DNA from: Roseateles_B sp051857535
Lineage (GTDB): Bacteria; Pseudomonadota; Gammaproteobacteria; Burkholderiales; Burkholderiaceae_C
NCBI RefSeq assembly: GCF_051857535.1
Contig: NZ_JBPZGY010000001.1
Coordinates: 248,001-312,000 of the forward strand
Direction of reading: 5' to 3'
DNA: 64,000 bases
A program made the position numbers and the translations under genes. The notes under the pieces were generated by a model that did no database searches, had not been told where the DNA came from, and worked only from the letters and a program-made list of their open reading frames with translations. Of the stretch, positions 42,365-50,684 are shown in pieces (the stretch's first letter is position 1; every line of letters starts with the position of its first letter).

Positions 42365-43627
42365 CTACAGATCGCGTGCCACGGTGCCGAACTTCTGCAG
42401 CATGAAGTTCCAGAAGGGCTGCACGCAGTCCAGGTGGCCCGAGGGCTGGGCGGGGCAGTCGCTGAGGCTGACCCGGTTGCCGGCGCCGCGTTGCTGCATG
42501 GCGGTCAGGGCGTTGGCGGAGGCGCGGTAGGTCACGGTGGCGTCGTCTCGACCGTGGTACAGCCACAGCGGCAGCTCGGGCTTCCAGTCATGGACATTGC
42601 TGCGGGCCTCGATACCGGCGACGTCGTCCACCAGGTACAAGTCCAGGAAGGTCGGATCAAAGACCACATCAGCGTCGTCGCCGATGGCCTTGCTCAACAG
42701 CAGTTCGCGCACCTTGCGGCGGTCGCCATCGCCCAGCAGCTTCAGGAAGCCCGGGTTGAGCAGCAGGCCCAATACCTTGTTCTCGGCCTTGACCTTGGCC
42801 AGCAGCTCGTCGAGCACGCGGTCCACCTCATAGGGGCCGGCGCCGGCCACGGTCATCTGCAGCTGGGCCTTGTGCACGCTGGCCCCGGACTGCAGGGCCC
42901 GGAAGGCCGCCACGCTGGCATAGCCGCCTTCGGAATAGCCGCCCAGGAAGAGCTGCTGGTTGTCCTTGATGCCCTGGGTGTAGCGCCAGTAGCGCGCGGC
43001 GGTCAGCAGGTCGTTCACCGCGGCAGCGGTGGGGGTGGAGAGCAGGTAGGGGTGCGGGCGGCCCTTGCTGGCCCCGTAACCCACATAGTCGGCGGCCAGC
43101 ACGACGTAGCCGGCAGAGGCCATGACCACGGCGGCCTCGTCGGCTGTGGCGTGGTTGCTGGGCGCCTCGGCGTCCTTGGTGGTCGTGCCGTGCTGGTAGC
43201 TCAGCACCGGACTGCGGCTGCCGGCCGGCTTGACGGGCACGCAGACCAGGGCGGAGGCCTCGACGGCGGTGCCGTTGCCGTCGACGGTCAGGTAGTTGAG
43301 TCGCCAGGTCTGCACCGCATAGCGAGGCGTGACTGCCGGCGCCTTGGGGCCTGCTGCCGTGATGGCGGCCTGGATGTCCGCACTGCTGATCAGCTTGAGC
43401 GAGGTGGCGGATTTCAGCTCGCCTGGGCCGCTGACGGGTAGTACCGGCGGCTCAGGCGGCTCAGGGGGCTTTTCCGGCACGGTGCCGCCACCACTGCCGC
43501 CACTGCCGCCGCAGGCCGACAGCAGCAGGCCCATGACAAGGGCAAGGGTGGCCAGGGCCGGTCTGGCCACGGGCTGGCACCCGGGCGGCCTGTGGGCCGG
43601 TGGGGTCAGGTCTTGTGCTTGGTTCAT
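42365..43627 (-). CDS. Lipase-like alpha/beta hydrolase lipoprotein
   Basis: 420 residues. After a short charged start, a hydrophobic stretch ending in LLLSAC gives a lipobox, so it is a lipoprotein anchored by Cys near residue 40. A Gly/Ser and Pro/Glu linker (GGSGGSGGGT...EKPPEPPEPP) follows. The alpha/beta hydrolase domain has the nucleophile motif GGYSEGGYAS (GxSxG), the Asp in GRDDATV and the His in PSGHLDC, a complete triad. It resembles secretory lipases and esterases. ATG 43627 has GGGAGCG six bases upstream. It may hydrolyse esters at the cell surface. It is divergent from the CGTase gene. Confidence 0.85.
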   Translation of the reverse strand: MNQAQDLTPPAHRPPGCQPVARPALATLALVMGLLLSACGGSGGSGGGTVPEKPPEPPEPPVLPVSGPGELKSATSLKLISSADIQAAITAAGPKAPAVTPRYAVQTWRLNYLTVDGNGTAVEASALVCVPVKPAGSRSPVLSYQHGTTTKDAEAPSNHATADEAAVVMASAGYVVLAADYVGYGASKGRPHPYLLSTPTAAAVNDLLTAARYWRYTQGIKDNQQLFLGGYSEGGYASVAAFRALQSGASVHKAQLQMTVAGAGPYEVDRVLDELLAKVKAENKVLGLLLNPGFLKLLGDGDRRKVRELLLSKAIGDDADVVFDPTFLDLYLVDDVAGIEARSNVHDWKPELPLWLYHGRDDATVTYRASANALTAMQQRGAGNRVSLSDCPAQPSGHLDCVQPFWNFMLQKFGTVARDL

Positions 43628-43984
43628 GGGTCGCTCCCTGCGTTTTTGGGGCGATTGTCCCGTGCTGCGGCCTGATGGATCGCAGGCTCTGAAGGGCGTG
43701 GGGCGCTGCTCGCCCGTGCCGCCTGTGTTGATGCGTCTTGGTGTACTGAAAATACATTTCCACCCTGACAAATTTTCCTGGAAAAACCAGGTGTGTCTCG
43801 GTTGTGTACACGTTTCCATCCGGTTTCATCGGCGGCTTCTGGTGTTCATCCCTATTTGCCTTGCTGTTTGTGTAGTAATACTACTTGTACGGTTTCGGTG
43901 GCCGATGCGGCGCCGGACGCGTGAGGGATCCCCCATCAAGAGCAAGGACGGGCCGGCACAGGCCTGACACAGGAGACAAGAGAC
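43628..43984. promoter_or_regulatory. AT-richer divergent control region of lipase and CGTase genes
   Basis: 357 bases without a gene and clearly richer in A+T than its flanks (43740-43890). It contains GTGTACAC at 43804-43811 and the dyad at 43872-43884, both candidate operators. An ATTTTCCTGG stretch near 43770 has no clear promoter boxes. Confidence 0.5.
43872..43884. promoter_or_regulatory. Perfect 13-base dyad upstream of CGTase
   Basis: GTAGTA-A-TACTAC is perfectly symmetric and lies 101 bases before the CGTase start. The shape fits a LacI-family operator for starch or maltodextrin control; the regulator is not encoded in the window. Confidence 0.5.
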
Positions 43985-46135
43985 ATGCCTACCCCTCAAG
44001 CCGGCCGCCTGCGGCCCTGGCTCCGCCTGAGCCTGTTCACCGCGGCTGCGCTGACGGCCGTCGCGTCCTCTGCCAGTCCGGACACGCATGTGTCCAACAA
44101 GCAGAGCTTCGCCACCGACGTGGTCTACCAGATCGTCACCGACCGCTTCAAGGATGGTGACGCCAGCAACAACCCCAGCGGCGCGGCCTTCAGCGCCGGC
44201 TGCACCCAGCTCAAGCTCTACTGCGGCGGTGACTGGAAGGGCATCACCCAGAAGATCAGCGACGGCTACCTCACCGGCATGGGCGTCACTGCGCTGTGGA
44301 TCTCGCAGCCGGTGGAGAACATCAGCGCCGTCATCAACTACTCGGGCACGAACAGCACCTCGTATCACGGCTACTGGGCGCGCGACTTCAAGAAGCCCAA
44401 CGCGGCCTTCGGCTCCATTGCTGATTTCCAGGCGCTGGTCACGGCCGCGCACAATGCGGGCATCAAGGTCATCATCGACTTTGCGCCCAATCACAGCTCG
44501 CCTGCCGACCCTGCCAACAGCGCCTTCGCCGAGAACGGCCGGCTCTACAACAACGGCACGCTGATGGCCAGCTACAGCAGCGACCCTTCTGGCCTCTTTC
44601 ACCACAACGGCGGCACCACCTTCTCCTCGCTGGAAGACGGCATCTACCGCAACCTCTTCGATCTGGCCGACCTCAACCACAACAACGCCAGCGTCGATGC
44701 CTACTTCAGGTCCGCCATCCAGGGGTGGCTGGACCTGGGCGTGGACGGCCTGCGGGTCGATGCTGTCAAGCACATGCCCTTCGGCTGGCAGAAGAGCTGG
44801 ATGGCTCACATCCATGGCTACAAGCCGGTGTTCACCTTCGGCGAGTGGTTCCTGGGTGTCAACGAGGTCGACCCGGCCAACCACGCCTTTGCCAACGGCA
44901 GCGGCATGAGTCTGCTGGACTTCCAGTACGCCCAGCGTGTGCGCCAGGTGCTTCGCGATGGCAGCAAGACCATGCAGGACCTGCATCAGACTGTCGTGGA
45001 CACCGCCGGCCAGTATGGCCAGGTGATCGACCAGGTCACCTTCGTGGACAACCACGACATGGACCGCTTCCACCAGGCCGGCGCCCCGCAGCGCAAGCTG
45101 GAGCAGGCCCTGGCCATCACCTTGACCTCGCGCGGCGTGCCGGCCATCTACTACGGCAGCGAGCAGTACATGACGGGCAATGGCGACCCGAACAACCGCG
45201 CCATGATGAGCGGCTTCGGCACCGGCACCACGGCCTACCAGGCCATCAAGAAGCTGGCCGCCCTGCGCAAGAGCAATGCGGCTCTGGCCTATGGCACGCA
45301 GCAGGAGCGCTGGCTGAGCCCGGACGTCTACATCTACGAGCGCAAGTTCGGCACGCAGGTGGTGCTGGTGGCGGTCAACCGCAGTGCCTCGACGGCCACC
45401 ACCATCAGCGGGCTCATGACGGCCTTGCCGGCGGGCAGCTACAGCGACGTGCTGGGCGGCCTTCTGGGCGGCGGCGCCATGAGCGTGGGCAGCAGCGGCG
45501 CCGTGCCCAACTTCGTGCTGGGCGCAGGTGCCGTGGCGGTGTGGCAGGCCGCTCCGCCCATCACCTCGCCCACGCTGGGCCATGTCGGCCCCATGATGGG
45601 CAAGCCAGGCAACGTGCTGACCCTCGATGGTCGCGGCTTCGGCGCCACCAAGGGCTCGGTGTTCTTCGGATCGACGGCGGTGACGGGGGCCAGCATCCTC
45701 AGCTGGGAAGACACGCAGATCAAGGTCACGGTGCCGTCCATCGCGGCCGGCCGTTACGCAGTCAAGGTGCGCAACGCCAGCGCCGTCGACAGCAATGCCT
45801 ACGCCGGCTACCAACTGCTCAGCGGCCCGCAGGTCACGGTGCGCTTCATCGTCACCAACGCGACGACGGCCCTGGGCGAGAACGTCTACCTGACCGGTGA
45901 CAAGTTCGAGCTGAGCAACTGGAGCACCAGCACACCCGTCGGCCCGGCCTTCAACCAGGTCGTCACCAGCTATCCGAACTGGTACTACGACGTCAGCGTA
46001 CCGGCCAGCACCACCCTGCAGTTCAAGTTCATCAAGAAGAACGGCAGCGCGGTGACCTGGGAAGGGGGCGCCAACCACAGCTTCACCACGCCAGCGACCG
46101 GCACAGCCACGGTAACGGTGCCCTGGCAGCCCTGA
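43985..46135 (+). CDS. Cyclomaltodextrin glucanotransferase (CGTase), secreted
   Basis: A 716-residue secreted GH13 enzyme that makes cyclodextrins from starch by intramolecular transglycosylation. Signal peptide about 1-30; the mature protein starts near SPDTHVSNKQSF, as in Bacillus CGTases. Domains A/B hold the catalytic Asp259 (GLRVDAVKHMPFGWQ), Glu287 (FTFGEWFLG) and Asp358 (FVDNHDMDRF). Phe225 in YRNLFDLADLNH is the central aromatic residue that favours cyclisation. Domain C follows, then domain D (IPT/TIG, GHVGPMMGKPGN) and domain E, a CBM20 starch-binding module (VRFIVTNATTALGENVYLTG). Precursor numbering is exactly 30 above that of the B. circulans 251 enzyme at the three catalytic residues. 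It is close to Bacillus-type sequences but has high-GC codons. Confidence 0.95.
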   Translation: MPTPQAGRLRPWLRLSLFTAAALTAVASSASPDTHVSNKQSFATDVVYQIVTDRFKDGDASNNPSGAAFSAGCTQLKLYCGGDWKGITQKISDGYLTGMGVTALWISQPVENISAVINYSGTNSTSYHGYWARDFKKPNAAFGSIADFQALVTAAHNAGIKVIIDFAPNHSSPADPANSAFAENGRLYNNGTLMASYSSDPSGLFHHNGGTTFSSLEDGIYRNLFDLADLNHNNASVDAYFRSAIQGWLDLGVDGLRVDAVKHMPFGWQKSWMAHIHGYKPVFTFGEWFLGVNEVDPANHAFANGSGMSLLDFQYAQRVRQVLRDGSKTMQDLHQTVVDTAGQYGQVIDQVTFVDNHDMDRFHQAGAPQRKLEQALAITLTSRGVPAIYYGSEQYMTGNGDPNNRAMMSGFGTGTTAYQAIKKLAALRKSNAALAYGTQQERWLSPDVYIYERKFGTQVVLVAVNRSASTATTISGLMTALPAGSYSDVLGGLLGGGAMSVGSSGAVPNFVLGAGAVAVWQAAPPITSPTLGHVGPMMGKPGNVLTLDGRGFGATKGSVFFGSTAVTGASILSWEDTQIKVTVPSIAAGRYAVKVRNASAVDSNAYAGYQLLSGPQVTVRFIVTNATTALGENVYLTGDKFELSNWSTSTPVGPAFNQVVTSYPNWYYDVSVPASTTLQFKFIKKNGSAVTWEGGANHSFTTPATGTATVTVPWQP

Positions 46136-46210
46136 GCGGAGACCGTGCCTGAACCGGCCGCCCTGGCCTCATCAAGCGCGAGGGCGGCCCTTCCCTGTCA
46201 GGCCCGGGTC

Positions 46211-47236
46211 TCAGTCGATCAACTCACGGCGCAGCGTGGCTTCGTCCCAGTCGCCATTGCGGCGGCGGGTCTGCTGGCCGCCTTCGATCACGAGATAGGT
46301 CGGCAGGCCGTTCACGCCCAGCTGCTGGGCCACCGGGCTCTGGCCCACGCTCTGCCAGGGCTGGAAGCTCATGCGCAGGAAAACCGTGCCTTCGGGCACC
46401 GGTCGGCTGGACAGCGCGGCATAGACAGGATTGGCGCGGGCGCAGTGGCCGCAGTTGGGGTCGAAGCTGGTGACTTGCAGCACCGCGCGTTGCTTGGGGT
46501 GCTCAGCCAGCCACTTGGCCAGGTCCTTGGGGGCGATGTCGACGATCTTCGGCGGGCCGGCCGGCGGCTCTGCCACGGGCGCTGCGGACGCGCTGCGCTG
46601 GGGCGGTGGCGGCAGGGCGGCGGCAGGTGTTGGCGCCTGCTGCTGGGCGATCCAGGCCTTCAGCGGGCCGAGGTCCAGGTTCGGGGACTGCACCAGCTTG
46701 ACCGTGGACACGGGGCGCTCGCCGAACTGGCCCACGCGCACGGCGGCGATGGCGTCGGGCTTGTAGGCCATGAAGTAGAGGCCACGATTGCCGAAGCGGT
46801 AGAGGTCCAGCTTCTGGCGGGTCATGTCCAGCTCGTCACGCCAGCTCATGGAGCTGTCGGTGCTGCCGTCCGGTGCCTGGCAGGGCATGTCGCAGATTGT
46901 TACCAGCTCGTAGCCCTGGGCCTTCAGCTGCCCGGCGTAGTGGCGGGCGACCAGCAGGGGGCTGTCGTCGTTCTTGTGGTCGTACTGCAGCACGCTGACC
47001 GCGCCTTCGTAGCTCATGCGCCAGCGGCTCTGCTTGCCGCCACCGGACTTGCGCTCGGGTGGGGAGATGGGCAGCGTGCCCTGCTCCAGCGGATTGATGT
47101 GCCGAGCGTACTCGCTGGCGCGAGGAAAGGGCGTGAGCGTGGCGGCCGCCTGAGCGTGGGCGCTCTGGCCCGCACCGGCCATCAGCGCAGCCAAGAACAT
47201 GCCGGCCAGCCGGCCGGATCTGGAGGTCGAAGACAT
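46211..47236 (-). CDS. Exported thioredoxin-like protein with CGHC motif
   Basis: A 341-residue protein with signal peptide (about 1-28: AGMFLAALMAGAGQSAHA). The first 180 residues form an unrecognised domain (SYEGAVSVLQYDHKNDDSP and YELVTICDMPC), including a possible Cys pair. A Pro/Ala linker (about 195-225) leads to a C-terminal thioredoxin-like domain with VTSFDPNCGHCARANPVYAA and GLPTYLVIEGG, where a cis-Pro is expected. The CGHC pair suggests a periplasmic disulfide role, isomerase or reductase. ATG 47236 has a GGAG six bases before it. A 14-base palindrome at 47312-47325 lies upstream. No partner such as DsbB/DsbD is nearby. Confidence 0.75.
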   Translation of the reverse strand: MSSTSRSGRLAGMFLAALMAGAGQSAHAQAAATLTPFPRASEYARHINPLEQGTLPISPPERKSGGGKQSRWRMSYEGAVSVLQYDHKNDDSPLLVARHYAGQLKAQGYELVTICDMPCQAPDGSTDSSMSWRDELDMTRQKLDLYRFGNRGLYFMAYKPDAIAAVRVGQFGERPVSTVKLVQSPNLDLGPLKAWIAQQQAPTPAAALPPPPQRSASAAPVAEPPAGPPKIVDIAPKDLAKWLAEHPKQRAVLQVTSFDPNCGHCARANPVYAALSSRPVPEGTVFLRMSFQPWQSVGQSPVAQQLGVNGLPTYLVIEGGQQTRRRNGDWDEATLRRELID

Positions 47237-47311
47237 GGGAGCTCCCCGGAGGCGCTTCTTATGGACTTGTGGAGCAGCCGGAGCACCAGCTGCCATCGCG
47301 CGCGAAGTATT

Positions 47312-47325
47312 TCACAGGCCTGTGA
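47312..47325. promoter_or_regulatory. Perfect 14-bp palindrome upstream of thioredoxin-like gene
   Basis: TCACAGGCCTGTGA, 76 bases upstream of ATG 47236 and 30 bases after the end of the preceding minus-strand gene. It has no T-tract and could be an operator or part of a terminator. Confidence 0.4.
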
Positions 47326-47355
47326 GAGTGCCTGCCTGTCCAGCGAAGGGACTTG

Positions 47356-47772
47356 TCAGCGTTTGTGAATGCTGTCGGCCCCTGGCGGTGCAGGACAGGG
47401 GCTCAGGGGCGCCTGGCGCCACAGCTGGGCGAGCTGGCACAGCCATGCCGCGGCGCCGATGAAGGGCAGGGGCAGCAGCAGCAGCCCCACCAGCAGGCCC
47501 AAGCCCAAGCCATGCGCACCTTCCATCAGCGAGCTGCCTGCACTGAGCAGCAGCAGCGTGGCCGCCAGCATCAGGGCGTGCCCGGCCCAGCACAGGACGC
47601 GCACGCCGCGTCTGGGCCGCAGCAGCCCGCGCCAGGGGCCTCGCCGCCACAGCAGCAGGGCCAGGATCAGGACGGCGACCGTCCACCAGGAGTACAGGAC
47701 GCTGCGCAAGGGACAGAGGCCGATGATCAGGCCCGCCATGACCCACAGCCAGGCCAGGCTCAGATGCCACAT
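47356..47772 (-). CDS. Small polytopic membrane protein of unknown function
   Basis: 138 residues with four hydrophobic helices at about 3-20 (LSLAWLWVMAGLIIGL), 25-42 (LYSWWTVAVLILALLLW), 60-80 (LCWAGHALMLAATLLLL) and 90-112 (LGLLVGLLLLPLPFIGAAAW). Basic residues between helices 2 and 3 (RRGPWRGLLRPRRG) suggest that this loop is cytoplasmic. I do not recognise the family. It begins 9 bases after the radical SAM gene stop on the same strand and is presumably co-transcribed, so it may work with that enzyme at the membrane. The start codon is ATG 47772. Confidence 0.6.
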   Translation of the reverse strand: MWHLSLAWLWVMAGLIIGLCPLRSVLYSWWTVAVLILALLLWRRGPWRGLLRPRRGVRVLCWAGHALMLAATLLLLSAGSSLMEGAHGLGLGLLVGLLLLPLPFIGAAAWLCQLAQLWRQAPLSPCPAPPGADSIHKR

Positions 47773-47781
47773 GTGCTGCCC

Positions 47782-49683
47782 TTAGTCCTGTTGCGCCAGC
47801 GCCCGTGCGAGATGGCCGCGCTTGACGGTGGGCTTGGGCACGCGCACGTCGAACCAGCGGCGCACGTCCTCGTCCACACCGATGCCGTGCATGAAGTTGT
47901 AGAGGCCCTTCTTCAGCGCGCGGCCCATGGCGTCGTGGTCGGTGCCGGTGGGATCGATGAAGCCGACATCGTTCTTCGCAAAACGGCCTTCGGGCAGGGG
48001 CAGGAGCTTCACGCCGAACTGCTCGGGATTCAGGCCCACCGGCGAGTGCACCGTGCAGGCGAAGCGATGGAAGAAGCCGCTGTGGATGCAGCCGTTCTCG
48101 AAGAGCTGGCGCACGTATTCCAGCGCGTCCACCGTGTCCTGCACCGTCTGGGTGGGAAAGCCGTACATCAGGTAGGCATGGACCAGCACGCCGGCATCGG
48201 CGAAGGCCTTGGTGACGCGCGCCACCTGCTCCACGCTCACGCCCTTGTTCATGAGCTTGAGCAGGCGGTCCGAAGCCACCTCCAGGCCGCCGGAGATGGC
48301 AATGCAGCCGCTGTCCGCCAGTTGCTGGCAGAGCTCGGGCGTGAAGGTCTTCTCGAAGCGCACATTGCCCCACCAGCTGATGGCGGTGCCGCGGGCCTGC
48401 AGCTCGGCCGCAAGTGCCTTCAGCGACTTCGGAGGCGCCGCCTCGTCGACGAAATGGAAGCCTGTCTGGCCCGTCTCCCTCACGATGGTCTCGATGCGGT
48501 CGACCAGAGTGGCTGCCGTGGCGCTCTCGTAGCGGGAGATGTAGTCCAGCGAGACATCGCAGAAGCTGCACTTCTTCCAGTAGCAGCCGTGGGCCACGGT
48601 GAGCTTGTTCCAGCGCCCGTCGCTCCACAGCCGGTTCATGGGGTTGAGCATGTCCAGCAGCGAGAGGTAGCGGTCTATGGGCAGGCCGTCCCAGGTGGGC
48701 GTGCCCACGTCCTCGAAGGGGATGTCGGGCTCGGCGAGATGGTGCCAGCGCACCTCGCCGTCCTCGCGCACGAAGGTGCGTACCAGGCGCTGCGCTGAGC
48801 GCTGCCCGGCCAGGTGCTCCAGCAGCGCCAGCAACGGGCGCTCGCCGCCATCCAGCGTGACGAAGTCGACGTAGTCGAAGACGCGGGGCTCGGACAGCTC
48901 GCGCAGTTCGGTGTTGACGAAGCCGCCACCCAGGACCAGCTTCACGCCAGGTCTGTGTGCCTTGATGGCCTGCCCCATGCGCAGGGCCGCATACACCGCG
49001 CCGGGGAAGGGCACGGACAGCAGCACCACATCCGGCCGCGTCTCGTCCAGCGCGGCGAGGGTCAGGTCTTGCAGGGTGCGATCGATCAGGTTGGGAGGCG
49101 CCGCGAGCGCCTCGGCCAGTGGGTCGAAATGGGGCTGGGCGGTGGCCAGGCTCTCGGCATAGCGCACGAACTCGAAGCGGGGGTCGACGGCGTCGCGCAG
49201 CACATCGGCCAGGTCGTTGAGATACAGCGTGGCCAGGTGGCGGGCGCGGTCCTGCAGGCCCAGGGCGCCGAAGGCCCAGGCCAGCGGGTCCTCGCCTTCG
49301 TCAGCAAGGTAGTGGTCGATGGCTGCGAAGCGCTCGCCCTCGGGCAGGAACTGGCGGGTGTTGATGCGGTGGGCCAGGGTGGGATCGCGGCCCTGCAGGA
49401 AGCTGATGGCGCGCTCGACGGTGGCCTTGTAGGCGGGGAACTGCTCGGCGAAGCTGCGCGTCTGCGCGGTCTGCTGCCGGCGGTCCAGCGCCTCCACGGC
49501 CTCGAGCATCTGCTGCACGCCGCCCTGCGAGAAGAGCTGCAGCACCAGTGCCAGTGCCAGGTCGCGCTGCTCGCAATGCAGGCCGCGCGAGCGCAGAAAG
49601 CCGGTCAGGTAGGCAGTGGAAGGGTAGGGCGTGTTCAGCTGCGTCATCGGCGGGATGAGCGCGAGCACACGCAGGTCGGTCAC
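47782..49683 (-). CDS. B12-binding-domain radical SAM protein
   Basis: About 633 residues from GTG 49683; the frame is open further up, but the homologous start should be close to VTDLRVLALIPPMTQLNTPY. The N-terminal region has that B12-domain-like opening and YLTGFLRSRGLHCEQRDLAL. A B12 fold proper follows, with PDVVLLSVPFPGAVYAALRM and LVLGGGFVNTELRE. The radical SAM motif is CYWKKCSFCDVS, with GFHFVDEAAPPKSL and SGGLEVASDRLL for SAM. Members modify diverse natural products; the substrate is not predictable. The start codon is weakly supported. It lies between the HU gene and the small membrane protein. Confidence 0.82.
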   Translation of the reverse strand: MTDLRVLALIPPMTQLNTPYPSTAYLTGFLRSRGLHCEQRDLALALVLQLFSQGGVQQMLEAVEALDRRQQTAQTRSFAEQFPAYKATVERAISFLQGRDPTLAHRINTRQFLPEGERFAAIDHYLADEGEDPLAWAFGALGLQDRARHLATLYLNDLADVLRDAVDPRFEFVRYAESLATAQPHFDPLAEALAAPPNLIDRTLQDLTLAALDETRPDVVLLSVPFPGAVYAALRMGQAIKAHRPGVKLVLGGGFVNTELRELSEPRVFDYVDFVTLDGGERPLLALLEHLAGQRSAQRLVRTFVREDGEVRWHHLAEPDIPFEDVGTPTWDGLPIDRYLSLLDMLNPMNRLWSDGRWNKLTVAHGCYWKKCSFCDVSLDYISRYESATAATLVDRIETIVRETGQTGFHFVDEAAPPKSLKALAAELQARGTAISWWGNVRFEKTFTPELCQQLADSGCIAISGGLEVASDRLLKLMNKGVSVEQVARVTKAFADAGVLVHAYLMYGFPTQTVQDTVDALEYVRQLFENGCIHSGFFHRFACTVHSPVGLNPEQFGVKLLPLPEGRFAKNDVGFIDPTGTDHDAMGRALKKGLYNFMHGIGVDEDVRRWFDVRVPKPTVKRGHLARALAQQD

Positions 49684-49786
49684 GGCGGGCACGATGGCGG
49701 GGCAGGATGCGATGGAGTGGCAGGGGCGGCGGGAAGCCTGTGCGTGAACTGTACGCGGCTGCGGGGCCGGCGGCGTCCCAAAGAGA

Positions 49787-49822
49787 AAGCCCGCTAGGCA
49801 CAGGGTGCGCCACAGCGGGCTT
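49787..49822 (-). terminator. Terminator of the HU gene
   Basis: Stem AAGCCCGC / GCGGGCTT with a 20-base loop that itself can pair (GGCGCA / TGTGCC), followed on the minus strand by TTTCTCTTT. Confidence 0.75.
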
Positions 49823-49858
49823 GGCAATCACGAGACAGGCCGGAGGCCTGCGTGGCGA

Positions 49859-50224
49859 TTACTTCTTCTTCTTGGCAACAGGCTTGGCGGCCTTGGCAGC
49901 CTTGGCAGCCGGCTTGGCTTCAGCCTTGGCAGCCTTGCGGGCGGCAGCCTTGGGATCCACGGCGGCCTTGAAACCTGCGCCCGGGGTGAACTTGGGCAGC
50001 TTGGCGGCGGCGATCTTGATCTTTTCGCCGGTGCTGGGGTTCACGCCGGTACGGGCAGCGCGCGCATGTTGCTTGAAGGAGCCAAAGCCGGGGATGGACA
50101 CGGTGCCACCCTTCTTCACCGTGGTGACCACGGCGTCCAGCAGGGTTTCGACGATGCGGCCGGCTTCGGCCTTGGTCAGCTCGTGCTTGGAAGCCAGGTG
50201 TTCGATCAGTTCGGTCTTGTTCAT
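49859..50224 (-). CDS. HU-family DNA-binding protein with Lys/Ala-rich tail
   Basis: 121 residues. The first 90 are a classic HU domain: MNKTELIEHLASKHELTKAE, TVSIPGFGSFKQHARAARTG with the DNA-bending arm, and NPSTGEKIKIAAAKLPKFTP. The last 30 are a low-complexity extension (KAEAKPAAKAAKAAKPVAKK), like the eukaryotic histone H1-style tails of some actinobacterial and burkholderial HU proteins. The tail probably adds unspecific DNA or RNA binding and compaction. ATG 50224 is the start. The gene is divergent from the low-complexity gene; an inverted repeat GCCCGA-N6-TCGGGC lies in its leader at 50245-50262. It has its own terminator. Confidence 0.93.
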   Translation of the reverse strand: MNKTELIEHLASKHELTKAEAGRIVETLLDAVVTTVKKGGTVSIPGFGSFKQHARAARTGVNPSTGEKIKIAAAKLPKFTPGAGFKAAVDPKAAARKAAKAEAKPAAKAAKAAKPVAKKKK

Positions 50225-50684
50225 TCGTGTGACTGTTTGGTTGAGCCCGAACAGGCTCGGGCGGCGCGGATTGTGCCCCATAAACAGGGGCCTGCAAGCC
50301 GGGAATTGCGCAAAAGTCCCAAGGGCAGGGGGCTCTGGGGGCCCAGGCGCGGGAAAGTCCCATGCCCACGGGGCTTGCGGCCGACGGTCCGTGGCCAGTG
50401 CAAGGCCCTTGCGCTGGCGGGCGGTGGTGGTGTCGGTCGTGGTGTCGGTCATGCCGTCGGCCGCTGTGGGACGGAGGCGCGGCAACCCGTCAGCTGCATC
50501 GGCTGGCGGCAAAAACTGCCTGCTGCGAGCGGCGTTTGTCGGGTATGGGGATTGCCACGCTGCAGCAGACCTGGGGCCCAGCGCGGTCCAGGGCCGTTCC
50601 GGCAGGCGATGTCTGCCCTGGCCCGGCCTGCTTGCGCGGCCCCGGTCGGTCGATGAATTCTGAACATTCGCGAAAGGATGCACT
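50225..50684. other. Divergent region between HU gene and low-complexity gene
   Basis: 460 bases. It holds the HU leader hairpin (50245-50262) and a tandem pair of GTGGTGTCGGTC at about 50427-50450. The minus-strand frame of HU is open through much of it without resembling a protein. No promoter could be placed with confidence. Confidence 0.5.

Noticed and set aside
43826..46078. 750-codon minus-strand frame opposite the CGTase gene
   Set aside because: Antisense shadow; the CGTase with all catalytic residues is on the plus strand.
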